The position numbers and the translations under genes are program-made. Below the pieces are notes generated by a model, which made no database searches, was not told where the DNA came from, and saw only the letters and a list, made by a program, of their open reading frames with translations. Of a stretch of DNA of 64,000 nt, positions 16,765 through 25,710 are shown piece by piece (the stretch's first letter is position 1; each line of letters begins with the position of its first letter). The DNA is from Streptomyces caelestis. Lineage in GTDB: Bacteria > Actinomycetota > Actinomycetes > Streptomycetales > Streptomycetaceae. The DNA lies in assembly GCF_014205255.1 (NCBI RefSeq), contig NZ_JACHNE010000001.1, positions 7,192,001 to 7,256,000 on the forward strand, in the 5' to 3' direction.

Positions 16765-19614
16765 GTGGATTACAACCTCAGCGGGCTGAGCACCCGGGAG
16801 TTCGAGCACGTGTCGCAGGCCCTGGCCCAGGAGATCCTCGGGCCGGGCGTTTCGGCCTTTGGGGACGGCAAGGACGGCGGGCGTGAGGCAACGTTCGAGG
16901 GGCGGGTGCCCTATCCGAGCGAGCTTGAGGCATGGGACGGCTACGGGGTCGTGCAGGCCAAGTTCCGGCAGCGCACGGATCAACAGCCCCAGGATGCCGT
17001 CTCGTGGCTGAAGGGGCAGGTCAAAGAGGAATTCGAAGCGTGGCTGAGCCCGACCTCGAAGCGAGAGCGGCTGCCCGAGTATCTGATCTTCACCACCAAT
17101 GTGATCCTGACTCCCGTGCGGGGCAGCGGAGGCATTGCCCAGATTGAGCAATTCGTGTCCACGTATGCGGCACGCCTTGGGCTCAAGGGCTGGGCGGTGT
17201 GGCACCACGACCAGCTGTGCCGCTACCTGGATCGGTACGACTCCATCCGCCGTACCTACGCCGGTGCCATCACCTCCGGTGACGTCCTCGCACAGTTGCT
17301 CGACGCCGTGTCCGCCGGACACAAGCCCAGGTCAGATGCCCTCACTGATGCGGCCCGTGCCTCGCAGCACCGCCGTGAGGCACGACTGAGCCTTGTGCCC
17401 GAGGAGCGCGCCGATGCCGTTCTGGACTGGGCTGACAAGTCCTCACTGCCGGTGGTGACTGTCCCAGCCGGCACTCTGGCGGTTCTGGTCGCGCCCATGG
17501 GAGCTGGCAAGAGTGAGGAAGCCGAAAGTTGGTTGCGGGAAGGGCTCCGCGAGGCAGCGGGTGACCCTGACGTGGTGATCCCTGTATGGGTGGATGCTGG
17601 CAAGGCCGTACCGGATCTGCTGGACGCCATCCCGCGCGCGGGCGGCGAGCCGGCGAGTGGACTCGGACGTATCGTGATCGACGATCTCGATGGGATCTCA
17701 CCCGAGCAGGTTGCACAGCTCCTGTACGAGCCCAGGCTTCTGCTGGCCGCCCACCCGACCGCCCGGATTCTCGCCACATGCAGACCTGGAATCGAGCTGG
17801 GCAGGGCTGTGGTGCACGAGGTCGCCCCGTGGTCAGTTCGGAGGGGCGCGGAACTTCTGGACCTTGTTGTCGGAAGCGACGCGCGGATGCTTTTCGAAGA
17901 GCGTGAAGTGCAGGACCTGCTGACCAGCCCCCTTCAAGCACTGTCCGTCGCCTCCCGCCTCCTGGCCGGTGAAGACGCACGGGTGTCCAGCCTGGAGCTA
18001 CTGTCCGGTCTGGCCGCTTCCGTCATCAAAGGACGACGCAAGGGCTCCCCAACCTCACAGACCTGGGACCGCCTTGCTCGTCTCGCCGTACACATCCTGA
18101 ATGCCGGAGGTTCAGTCCCCGCTCAGCATTTCGGGCATGAAGCCGAGGTGTGGGAGCTGACCGACACCGGTCTGGTCGTCCAGGAAGCTGCGGGACTCCG
18201 CTTCGCCCTGCCTGTCTTCGAGCAGCACTTCGGCGCCCAGGCCCTGCGCAAGGGCTCCGTACTGCCGGAGGAGATCGTCACTGCCGACGCTTTCCCTCGG
18301 TGGCGCTACGCGATCGCGTTCGCCGTGAGCGCGAGTGCCCCGGACGAAGCGGAGAACCTCATGCTCCGCCTTGCTCGGGCCAACCCTGCGGCCGCTTCCT
18401 GGACGTTCGACGAGATTGCCCGGGGCAAGAAGCAACACCATGGCATGCGAGAGGCTGAAGACACGGCCAGGACCACCATCGCCCGACTGGTCCGGGCGGA
18501 CCACGACGAACTCCGAACGGCTGAAACCGCAGGCACTTGGCTGCGGGAGGCGCTCGAAGCCCTTGTTGAGGGTTTCGGTCCGCTGAGCGGCTCGCTTGTT
18601 GAAATGCGGGATGGACGGCTGCCTCGGTGGGGAGTGTGGGCGAAGGAGGGCTGGGTGGCCATCTCTCCGTCGAGATACTCCTCCGAGCCGCCCGCGGTGA
18701 CTCCACTGGCCTCACACCCGTCGAACCGTGAAGACCTCGAATGGCGATGGTGGAGTCAGCACCTCTTTCTTGGAGAGCCGCTGGGCAGGTGGGGCTGGGC
18801 CCGCGGACGGATCCGCGAGCCCCTTGAGCGTGTAGTCCGACGTGGTGCTCTTCTGGTGCCGCCGGATTCTCCGTTGGCCCATGAGCGGCTGTGGCACCTT
18901 GCGCAGCGACTCCGCCAGGGAAACGTGCCCCGCGATGGCGTCTCCGTGCCCGAAGTGCGCCGGCGAGTTGAGGCGATGATGGAGCGTGTGCGGACATCCG
19001 TGCGGTACACCCATCAGGTTGCGGGCTACACCTACGACACGGCGGACATCCGGTGGTTGCACTCCCAGTTGGCCGGTGTTATCGACGAGGTGTTGCGCAG
19101 ACCGTACGGCGAACCGGATCAGGAAATCCCTCGGCGCGGACGGATGTGGCAGGGGTATTCCCCGTTGCTGACGCTGAGGATCACCAGACAGATTCTGCGG
19201 GACGCCCTCATCGGCTACCGACAGCTGGTCGAATTGAACTTCCCGTCCCTCGCCCCTGCGCTGGGCCTCTACAGCGTTCTGCCCGTGAGCGCCGAGGGCA
19301 TGGTGGTCATGCCGGAGGACGACACGGACGGGTCGCACAGCGGCTTGATCCATACCCTCCGCCCCAAGGCGGCAGGGCGCCGCAATGACCCACCTGAGGT
19401 GGACCTGGACCTGTGGACCGAGCCGGGGTTCGGCCCTACCTCCGTTCCCCGGTGGTCCGGTCGATGCCAAGACGAATTTCCATCGGCCGTACTACGTAGA
19501 TCGCGAGCTGTCCACGGGTCATCCCGCCCGGCGACTGAGCTCGCCTATGAGTGGCTGGTCCGTGACTTGAAGGCGGTTGGCTGGCTGGGTGTGAACGTCC
19601 AGCTCTCTGTATGA
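16765..19614 (+). CDS. Nuclease-STAND NTPase, Avs-like defence protein
   Basis: A 949-residue protein. Residues 1-180 form a restriction-endonuclease-like domain: REFEHVSQALAQEILGPGV, then FGDGKDGGRE and VVQAKF (residues 62-67), the D...QxK form of the PD-(D/E)XK active site. A STAND-type P-loop NTPase follows, with Walker A APMGAGKS near residue 245 and Walker B RIVIDDLDG near residue 303, then an arginine-containing LATCRPG sensor segment. The remaining ~550 residues are helical and presumably form the target sensor. The architecture matches antiviral STAND proteins with N-terminal nuclease effectors, which cut DNA after recognising a phage protein. GTG at 16765 is the first start in frame. 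It stands alone with no partner gene. The sensor target cannot be read from sequence. Confidence 0.8.
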   Translation: MDYNLSGLSTREFEHVSQALAQEILGPGVSAFGDGKDGGREATFEGRVPYPSELEAWDGYGVVQAKFRQRTDQQPQDAVSWLKGQVKEEFEAWLSPTSKRERLPEYLIFTTNVILTPVRGSGGIAQIEQFVSTYAARLGLKGWAVWHHDQLCRYLDRYDSIRRTYAGAITSGDVLAQLLDAVSAGHKPRSDALTDAARASQHRREARLSLVPEERADAVLDWADKSSLPVVTVPAGTLAVLVAPMGAGKSEEAESWLREGLREAAGDPDVVIPVWVDAGKAVPDLLDAIPRAGGEPASGLGRIVIDDLDGISPEQVAQLLYEPRLLLAAHPTARILATCRPGIELGRAVVHEVAPWSVRRGAELLDLVVGSDARMLFEEREVQDLLTSPLQALSVASRLLAGEDARVSSLELLSGLAASVIKGRRKGSPTSQTWDRLARLAVHILNAGGSVPAQHFGHEAEVWELTDTGLVVQEAAGLRFALPVFEQHFGAQALRKGSVLPEEIVTADAFPRWRYAIAFAVSASAPDEAENLMLRLARANPAAASWTFDEIARGKKQHHGMREAEDTARTTIARLVRADHDELRTAETAGTWLREALEALVEGFGPLSGSLVEMRDGRLPRWGVWAKEGWVAISPSRYSSEPPAVTPLASHPSNREDLEWRWWSQHLFLGEPLGRWGWARGRIREPLERVVRRGALLVPPDSPLAHERLWHLAQRLRQGNVPRDGVSVPEVRRRVEAMMERVRTSVRYTHQVAGYTYDTADIRWLHSQLAGVIDEVLRRPYGEPDQEIPRRGRMWQGYSPLLTLRITRQILRDALIGYRQLVELNFPSLAPALGLYSVLPVSAEGMVVMPEDDTDGSHSGLIHTLRPKAAGRRNDPPEVDLDLWTEPGFGPTSVPRWSGRCQDEFPSAVLRRSRAVHGSSRPATELAYEWLVRDLKAVGWLGVNVQLSV

Positions 19615-19857
19615 AGGCGTCGTTAAGGTGTCAGGGACGGCGATCGGCCAGGCACGCCGTCCAGCTTTTGTAGTGGGTGGTGTCCGAGCCGGATGCCGCC
19701 GTTGCGGAGTGAGCGAGTATCCAGGCGGGCAGCCCGTATTGTCGTGTAGAGCGTTTGAACTGACCGAGCAGGACACGGGATTGACCCTTCGTGAGTTGGC
19801 AACGGAGCTGGCCAGGAGTTATCAGGCTGCGTGGTATCAAGGAGACTTCCCCTGTGA
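19615..19857. other. Spacer with no recognised gene
   Basis: Short open frames exist on both strands but none resembles a known family. It separates the STAND gene from the broken formate dehydrogenase fragment. Confidence 0.4.
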
Positions 19858-20218
19858 GAGGGCCTCTTCGGCGACGAGCTGCTGGGGGCGATGAAGCGCG
19901 GCGCGTACCTGATCAACACCGCGCGGCGAAGATCGTCGACCGGGACGCCGTCGACCGCGCCCTGCGCAGCGGGCAGTTGGCGGGCTACGCGGGCGACGTC
20001 TGGTACCCGCAGCCAGCCCCGGCCGACCACCCCTGGCGCACGATGCCGCACCACGGCATGACCCTGCACATCTCCGGATCGTCGCCCGCTACGCGGCCGG
20101 CACCCGGGAGACCCTGGAGCCTTGGTTCGCGGGCCGCCCGATCCGCGACGAGTACCTCATCGCCGACGGCGGCGGCCTCGTCGGCACCGGCGCGCACTCC
20201 TACTCCGTCAACAAGTGA
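19858..20218 (+). pseudogene. 3' fragment of NAD-dependent formate dehydrogenase
   Basis: Pieces in different + frames match the C-terminal third of D-2-hydroxyacid-type formate dehydrogenases: FGDELLGAMKRGAYLINTAR, then AKIVDRDAVDRALRSGQLAG, YAGDVWYPQPAPADHPWRTM with PHHGMT, and the terminal EYLIADGGGLVGTGAHSYSV. These include the NAD-domain helix and the catalytic-site His region. A two-base deletion near 19922 and another frame change near 20070 break the gene, and everything upstream of 19858 is missing. It ends at TGA 20216-20218, convergent with the broken TOBE gene. Confidence 0.7.
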
Positions 20219-20252
20219 GCCACGGAGGCCACCGCCACCTGACCCGCCCACG

Positions 20253-20645
20253 TCAGACCCGGTCGATGTGCACGTCCATCGACTTCACCCGCACGGTGGC
20301 CTCCATCCCGACCTCCAGACCCAGCTCCTCCACAGCCTCCCGCGTCAGCAGGGCCAGCCGGCGCGGGCCCCACCTGGATCTCCACCTGCGCCGCCACGTC
20401 ACCGAGCTTGACCGCGGTGACGATGCCGGGGAAGGCGTTGCGCACCGAGGTGCTGGAGGCACTCTCCTCACCGCTCCCGGCCAGCTCCACGGAAAAGGCG
20501 GCCAGATCCTCCCCGTCGATGACCCGCTTCCCGCTCTCGTCACGACGGGTCGCCACCCGGCCCGCGTCCGCCCACCGCCGCGCGGTGTCCGGACTCACGC
20601 CGAGTAGCCTCGCGGCCTGGCATTGTGCAGGACTGCATGCGCGCC
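20253..20645 (-). pseudogene. Broken HTH-TOBE molybdate/molybdopterin-binding regulator
   Basis: The minus strand encodes a MerR/excisionase-like helix-turn-helix (AARLLGVSPDTARRWADAGR) followed by AFPGIVTAVKLGDVAAQVEI and, in another frame, LALLTREAVEELGLEVGMEA. This is the usual small HTH-TOBE protein of Streptomyces. A frameshift near 20360 separates the two halves of the TOBE domain, and the first codons before the helix-turn-helix are missing at about 20640. With the adjacent formate dehydrogenase fragment it marks a deletion scar at the left side of the Shedu gene. Confidence 0.65.
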
Positions 20646-20750
20646 AAGATATGCCGTTCGGCTCAGGCGGAGGACACCGGCGAAGCCCCAGGGGATCCAA
20701 GAATGCCCATTCACCCACCCGATGAGCTGACGGGTGTCCATCCTGGGTAA

Positions 20751-22811
20751 ATGACTCAGCCTGCCCCTTCGCCAACACCGCACGGCACTCCGAAGATCAC
20801 GGCGCTGACGCGGCGCGACATCTTTGACTACCTGCGTGGTGAGGGCGGCCCCTGGTGCGGACGGCTCGAAGAGATCGAATTTCTGGAGGACCTGTACGAC
20901 CTCGACCGGCTGGCGTCGACGGACCCCCGGTTCACGACCGCGCGAGAGGACATCGACAAGCACCGGGTCATCAACCCGATGGACTGGCCGGACGACTGGG
21001 TCTTCGAAGATCCGCGCTTCCAACTCCTCGACGGCCATGACGAGGTACTCCTCGCTTTCCTGGCACGGTTCGTTCATCCAGACGTGCAGTCCGACGTCGA
21101 CCATTCCTCCCGGCACGTCGAGGAGTTGAACCGCCTCCTTGGACCGGACGGTTGGGCCCTCCGGCCTTTCGACTTCTTGTCGGGCCGACCGATCTACACC
21201 CCCTTCCCTACCCAGGCAACCGGCCCGCTGATCTCGCTGCCCCTTGATGACGACGACACCGTAAAACTCGACCTCGTTCTCGGGCAGACCTTCAGCCTCC
21301 TCGACCGCGACGGCGAGGAGGCCGCCCGTGACCTGCTCCGCCCTGCTGTCCTGACACTGCGCCGTGACGGCGGCTTCCTCCACCACATGCCCGGTGACGG
21401 ATGGACGGCCGACACATACGAGGCCGTTCTCACTGTGGATCGGGCCCTCTTGCCCGCGTTCACAGAAGCCGTGACCGACGCGATCTGGCAGCGTCTGGAG
21501 TCCGTGCTCACCCGGCTCCAGCGCGAAGACGTGCAGTCCCTTGAGATCGAGGGCACCATCGGGCCGCTACCGGCTGTCTCGCAGAACTGGAGAAACCAGA
21601 CAGCCGAGCCCGTTCCGGAGGCCGTTCGACGCCTGCGCATCGCCTTGCCGTCCACAGAATTCGACGTAGCGCGGCAGGACTTCGCGGACCTTGAGGTGAG
21701 AGGCAACGGATTTGCCTACTTCTACGACACCCGCCAGGGTCGAATGATCTCTGACTTCCTCCTCGACGACCGGCCGCTAGTGGCAACGCTGTGTCACGTC
21801 ACCTTGATCAACAAGGGCGGCGTCCTCTCGCCTCGGATCAAACTGTGGAAGAAGGACAAGTCCAAGGCTGCGAGGACAGCAGTCATGGAGGCGATACCCG
21901 GTACCGAAGCTACTCAGATCGTCAAGGCGCTCGTCGATACCAGCGATGCCCACGAGAACTTCTGGAAGGTCATCTGCTTCATCCAGAACTGCGTCGGGCC
22001 GGACAACATCCCCGGAGGCAGCCGACGGCTGGTTGTCGGCGACGAGGCCGAGTTGGCCAGATTGCTCGCCGACCAGGACCGCACCACGCTCCTCGAAGCC
22101 GTCAGGGCCGCCATCGGCGGCGCCCTCACCGATGAGGACATCCGGAGAATCAGCAACCGCAAGTCGCAACTTCAGCGGTTCAAGGAGCTGTTGACCGACG
22201 CAGAGGCTTTCGAACGCGAGCGCGGCCGGGTGGCAGGGCCAGAAGCGGTCTGGCAAAGCTTCTTCGAGGAGAACCCGTGGATCTTCGGGTACGGCCTCAA
22301 CCTCGTCGCCTGTGAACCCCTCGACGACGGCAAACTGGAGCGCATCACGACTGGCGCCAACATCTTCACAGGGGCGGGAAAGCGGAGCGACGCTGTCATG
22401 CGCTCCAAGGGCTTCATCAGTAGTTTGCTGCTCTGTGAGATCAAGACACATATGACGCCCTTGTTGGCCAGCGCGCCTTACCGGGCCCCGGACGTCTACC
22501 ACGTCTCCAAGGATGTTGTCGGTGCCGTGGCGCAAGTACAGAAGACTGCCTATAAGGCTCTACGACTGGTCACCGGCGAGCTGCACAAGCTTTACCGGGA
22601 CGACGGTTCCCCGACCGATATCGAAATCTCCACGGCCCGTCCCCGGCAGGTACTCGTAATCGGAAGCCTCAGCCAGTTCACTAATCGCGGCGCGGCGAAC
22701 CCGGAGAAGATCGCCTCCTTCGAGCAGTACAGGCGGTCCGTCCAGGATGTCGAAGTCATCACGTTCGACGAACTCTACGAGCGGGCCAGCTTCATCGTGG
22801 AGGACCGCTGA
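20751..22811 (+). CDS. sduA: Shedu anti-phage nuclease (SduA-like) with AbiJ-type N-terminal domain
   Basis: A 686-residue protein. Residues ~18-150 (ITALTRRDIFDYLRGEGGPW, WVFEDPRFQLLDGHDEVLL, FVHPDV) resemble the AbiJ N-terminal domain 3 found at the head of several defence effectors. The C-terminal part holds the Shedu (DUF4263) domain: WQSFFEENPWIFGYGLNL near residue 500, then RSDAVM near 544 and LLLCEIKTHMTPL near 560, which supply the D...ExK nuclease residues. Shedu proteins form tetrameric nucleases that protect against phages and plasmids as single-gene systems. Here the sensor is inferred to be the N-terminal domain. A strong hairpin terminator follows at 22883. The ATG at 20751 has only a weak ribosome binding site. 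Confidence 0.85.
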   Translation: MTQPAPSPTPHGTPKITALTRRDIFDYLRGEGGPWCGRLEEIEFLEDLYDLDRLASTDPRFTTAREDIDKHRVINPMDWPDDWVFEDPRFQLLDGHDEVLLAFLARFVHPDVQSDVDHSSRHVEELNRLLGPDGWALRPFDFLSGRPIYTPFPTQATGPLISLPLDDDDTVKLDLVLGQTFSLLDRDGEEAARDLLRPAVLTLRRDGGFLHHMPGDGWTADTYEAVLTVDRALLPAFTEAVTDAIWQRLESVLTRLQREDVQSLEIEGTIGPLPAVSQNWRNQTAEPVPEAVRRLRIALPSTEFDVARQDFADLEVRGNGFAYFYDTRQGRMISDFLLDDRPLVATLCHVTLINKGGVLSPRIKLWKKDKSKAARTAVMEAIPGTEATQIVKALVDTSDAHENFWKVICFIQNCVGPDNIPGGSRRLVVGDEAELARLLADQDRTTLLEAVRAAIGGALTDEDIRRISNRKSQLQRFKELLTDAEAFERERGRVAGPEAVWQSFFEENPWIFGYGLNLVACEPLDDGKLERITTGANIFTGAGKRSDAVMRSKGFISSLLLCEIKTHMTPLLASAPYRAPDVYHVSKDVVGAVAQVQKTAYKALRLVTGELHKLYRDDGSPTDIEISTARPRQVLVIGSLSQFTNRGAANPEKIASFEQYRRSVQDVEVITFDELYERASFIVEDR

Positions 22812-22882
22812 AGCGTGGTGGTTTCGAGGACGTGATGATGCCTCTTGGTGCGGCCTGAGAAGTTGGACCGGCGGTGCTAGAG

Positions 22883-22915
22883 ATAGAGCAGGCGCTTAGA
22901 AGACGCCTGCTCTAT
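22883..22915 (+). terminator. Strong hairpin terminator after the Shedu gene
   Basis: ATAGAGCAGGCG at 22883-22894 and CGCCTGCTCTAT at 22904-22915 form a perfect 12-bp stem with a 9-base loop, 72 bp after the Shedu stop. The rest of 22812-23221 holds the conserved hairpin element at 23088 and no gene. Confidence 0.7.
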
Positions 22916-23087
22916 TCCGGCGTTTGGCTCGTTCAGATCGACCGCTCGGTGGCTGGGCGTCAGCGATTTTGGGTCGGCATGGTGATTCGCTCACGGCAGA
23001 CGCATTGAGCCCGGAAGGGACTGGAATTGCGCGGCGAAGCAAGTGAACCTAGAGCAGCTCACGGAAGATCGTCTGCGTGGTCGGCGG

Positions 23088-23126
23088 AACATAGCACGGG
23101 ATCGCCGGTTACCCAAACCGGCGATC
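23088..23126 (-). repeat. 39-bp hairpin element, copy A
   Basis: Arms GATCGCCGGTT (23100-23110) and AACCGGCGATC (23116-23126) surround a 5-base loop. The adjoining 12 bases read CCGTGCTATGTT on the minus strand. It matches the element at 41008-41046 at 37 of 39 positions but in opposite orientation. It lies 96 bp upstream of the recombinase-like gene. It may be a recombination core site, a bidirectional terminator or a dispersed repeat. Confidence 0.6.
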
Positions 23127-23221
23127 CTCCGGACTATTGGAGAGGTTCGGTCGCCGTGCGATTCACAGACGGTGCCCGGACTGCCGTGCCTACCCCACGC
23201 CTCACCACAAGGAGCTCACAC

Positions 23222-23926
23222 ATGGCCGCAGTTGTTGGCGCCAAAACGTTTCATCTGACCGATCGGCAGTGCTTTTCGATCCTGGACTGGGCCGCCGAGC
23301 AGCCGCAGAACGGTCTCGTACTGCGGGCCTTCCTGGCGTCCATCGCCCTCGCGGCGCTGCAGCCGAAGGAGGCCCTGGTGCTGCGTGTCCGAGACGTGGA
23401 ACTCGCGGACGACGGCAGTGGTTGGCTGCTGATCCAGCCTCAGGGACAAGAGCGCCGCGAGACGGATTCGGAGCGCGCGGGCGCCGAACGGCGTGTTCCC
23501 ACCTGCCGGGAGTTGGTGGCGCTCCTGAAGGCGGAGATCACCCGGCGCGACCTCCGCCCCGATGACGCGATATTCGTTCTCGACGACGGGCGACCGCTGA
23601 CCGCCCCGGTCTACCGGAAGATCTGGCAGCAAGCGCGGGCGGCGGTTCTGGAAGCGCACGAGGCCGACTCGTCGCTCGGCAGGAATATCTCCGCTCTGCG
23701 TGACGCGTGCATCGCGGCGTGGCTGAAGAACGGTGACCAAAGCGCGGCGCACATCTTCGTGGTGGCCGAGTGCGCCGGAATGAGCGCTCCTCGCCTCGCC
23801 GAACGCTTCGCGCACTGCCTTCGTAAGCCGACACGGGATGAAATCCCTTGGGACCGGCTCGAAGCTGCCCTCGCCCTTCCTGACCTGTCGAGTGAGCCGG
23901 CCCCGACCGCCGTGCGCCGTCCGTAG
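23222..23926 (+). CDS. Tyrosine-recombinase-like protein lacking catalytic residues
   Basis: A 234-residue protein aligning with only the catalytic domain of streptomycete tyrosine integrases: LASIALAALQPKEALVLRVR, a central region ending RRVPTCRELVALLKAEI, then ISALRDACIAAWLKNG and a C-terminal ECAGMSAPRLAERFAHCL. Compared with the family, the first catalytic Arg is Gln, the His of the LRH motif is Asp, the GHS His is Met and the nucleophilic Tyr is Phe; only the Arg of the second box remains. It should therefore not cut DNA. The ATG at 23222 has AAGGAG seven bases upstream. The N-terminal DNA-binding domain is absent. Its position before xis and int suggests a regulatory or accessory role in recombination. 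Confidence 0.7.
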   Translation: MAAVVGAKTFHLTDRQCFSILDWAAEQPQNGLVLRAFLASIALAALQPKEALVLRVRDVELADDGSGWLLIQPQGQERRETDSERAGAERRVPTCRELVALLKAEITRRDLRPDDAIFVLDDGRPLTAPVYRKIWQQARAAVLEAHEADSSLGRNISALRDACIAAWLKNGDQSAAHIFVVAECAGMSAPRLAERFAHCLRKPTRDEIPWDRLEAALALPDLSSEPAPTAVRRP

Positions 23927-24051
23927 CGCTGTTCCGCGTTGCGGATCGTCTGCGATTCCCTTCCTGCCGCATGACAAGGCGACGGGTGGGCGGGATTGGA
24001 TTTCCGCCCACCCGGGCTCACTCCGCCCCTACCTCACAGAGAACACCACCG

Positions 24052-24354
24052 ATGCCTGGACGATCTTCGCTTGCCGCTACCGCTTCCTCAGGCGCCACAT
24101 CCGCCGCCTTCCTGACCGTGAAGGACGCCGCCGACTATCTCGGCCTCTCACCCCATACGCTCTACGTCTGGCGCCACCGTCGCCAGGGACCCCCGAGCTT
24201 CCGTATGGGACCCCGCGGTCGCGTCATGTACCGGCTCGAAGCGCTCGACGCCTGGGTCCGCGAACAGGAACAGGCCGACTCCCGCTCCAACCCGGCCCTC
24301 AACCCGCTCAACACCCCTCTGCAGGAGCGGTCGAGCCGCTTCCTCAACGCCTGA
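24052..24354 (+). CDS. xis: Excisionase-like helix-turn-helix protein
   Basis: A 100-residue protein with a MerR-type winged helix: FLTVKDAADYLGLSPHTLYV, WRHRRQGPPSFRMGPRGRV and YRLEALDAWVREQE. This is the standard excisionase/AlpA fold that directs integrase toward excision. It lies 53 bp upstream of the integrase start, the usual xis-int order of actinobacterial integrative elements. ATG at 24052 is used; the open frame extends upstream but lacks a better site. The first ~20 residues are low-complexity Ala/Ser/Thr. Confidence 0.85.
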   Translation: MPGRSSLAATASSGATSAAFLTVKDAADYLGLSPHTLYVWRHRRQGPPSFRMGPRGRVMYRLEALDAWVREQEQADSRSNPALNPLNTPLQERSSRFLNA

Positions 24355-24407
24355 AACCCCAAGCGCCGTGGAGCGTTGCCTCCATCCCCGTCACCAAGGA
24401 GTTCCAC

Positions 24408-25655
24408 CTGGCCGGCTACATAGAAGACCGATGGCTGAAGAAGCGCCCCAACCCGAAGACCGGCAAACGTGACCGTACCGCCATGTACGGCAAGTGCACC
24501 CGCTATCGCGTCAAGGGCACCCCCGGTGTCAAGGACCGTTCCTTCGACGCCCTCCAGGACGCCAAGACCTGGCTCGCCCAGGCTCAGACCGACGCTCGCC
24601 GTGGCGAGTTCGTCGATCCGCGCGACGGGGCCATCTCTCTCAAGGACTACATCGCGACGCACTGGTGGCCCACCCAGAGCGGTGACCCGTCCACGATCGA
24701 GCGGATCGAGCAGAGGGTGCGCCGGCACATCGTTCCCCACCTAGGGTCTCAGCCGCTCAACGGCATCGGAACGGAAGTCCTGCGCCACTGGAAGAAGCGG
24801 CTGGAGAAGGACCTCGGTCCGACCTCGATCCGCCTTGTCTGGGCGACGCTCTCCAGCATCCTCCAGGCCGCCGTCGAGGACCGTCGCCTCGGACGCAACC
24901 CGTGCCGCTCCAGCACGGTCGGCCCTCCAGCCGCCAACCCCGGCAGGGTCGAGGCGTGGCCGCCCGAACGGGTGCTGGCGGTACGGGACGCCCTGCCCGA
25001 CCGCTACCGGCTACTCCTCGTGATCGGAGCAGGTCTCGGGCTCCGGCAAGGGGAGGCGCTCGGGCTCTCAGTGGACGACATCGACTTCGAGAAGGAAGTC
25101 GTTCACGTCCGGCGGCAGATCAAGATGGTGCGGGCGAAGCTCTGTTTCGCGCTTCCCAAGGGCCGCAAGGTCCGGGACGTGCCGCTGCCGTCCATAGTGG
25201 CCCGGGCCATCCAGCAGCACATGGCGCAGTTCGCGCCGGTGCCAGTCACGCTGCCCTGGGACGACCCGACTGCTGCCGAGACGCCGGTGGAGGCCAAGCA
25301 CCGGCGGCCGAGGACCTACAACCTCTTGGTGACGGGACGCGAGCGGAAGGCGGTCAACCGGAACTACTTCAACTCCTACGTGTGGAAGCCCGCGCTGGCC
25401 ACGGCGGGCGTGATCGCCCCGCTGGAGGAGGGCAGCACCGACGGCGCTCGCGTGTGGGAGCCGTCCCGGGAGCACGGTTTCCACGCCCTGCGCCACTTCT
25501 ACGCCTCCGAGGAACTGGAGGCTGGCGAATCGGTCGTCTCCCTGGCACGCTGGCTGGGGCACTCCGACCCCGGGTTCACGCTGCGGAAGTACTCCCACTT
25601 CCTGCCCCGCGCCGGTGCACGAGGCAGCGCCGCCATCGACGCGATCTTCGCGTAG
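24408..25655 (+). CDS. int: Tyrosine-type site-specific integrase (probable CTG start)
   Basis: A 415-residue integrase of an integrative element. It has an N-terminal arm-binding region (AGYIEDRWLKKRPNPKTGKR), a SAM-like core-binding domain (ISLKDYIATHWWPT) and a catalytic domain with GAGLGLRQGEALGL (Arg), FHALRHFYAS (His-x-x-Arg), WLGHSDP and LRKYSHF (Tyr). All catalytic residues are intact. No ATG, GTG or TTG lies in frame at the expected start. The conserved first residues begin at a CTG (24408) that is preceded by AAGGAG six bases away, so CTG is taken as the start, possibly a mutated ATG. An internal ATG at 24484 lacks a ribosome binding site. Tandem repeats and a large hairpin follow the stop. 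Confidence 0.82.
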   Translation: MAGYIEDRWLKKRPNPKTGKRDRTAMYGKCTRYRVKGTPGVKDRSFDALQDAKTWLAQAQTDARRGEFVDPRDGAISLKDYIATHWWPTQSGDPSTIERIEQRVRRHIVPHLGSQPLNGIGTEVLRHWKKRLEKDLGPTSIRLVWATLSSILQAAVEDRRLGRNPCRSSTVGPPAANPGRVEAWPPERVLAVRDALPDRYRLLLVIGAGLGLRQGEALGLSVDDIDFEKEVVHVRRQIKMVRAKLCFALPKGRKVRDVPLPSIVARAIQQHMAQFAPVPVTLPWDDPTAAETPVEAKHRRPRTYNLLVTGRERKAVNRNYFNSYVWKPALATAGVIAPLEEGSTDGARVWEPSREHGFHALRHFYASEELEAGESVVSLARWLGHSDPGFTLRKYSHFLPRAGARGSAAIDAIFA

Positions 25656-25710
25656 CCACGGCCGGTCGGCAGAGCCTCTGGAGCGCGGCTCGTAGCGCAC
25701 CGCGGGCCCA

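Noticed and set aside
23027..23926. Recombinase-like gene starting at 23027
   Set aside because: That start would place the hairpin element at 23088 inside the coding region. ATG 23222 has AAGGAG at the right distance and begins the conserved region.
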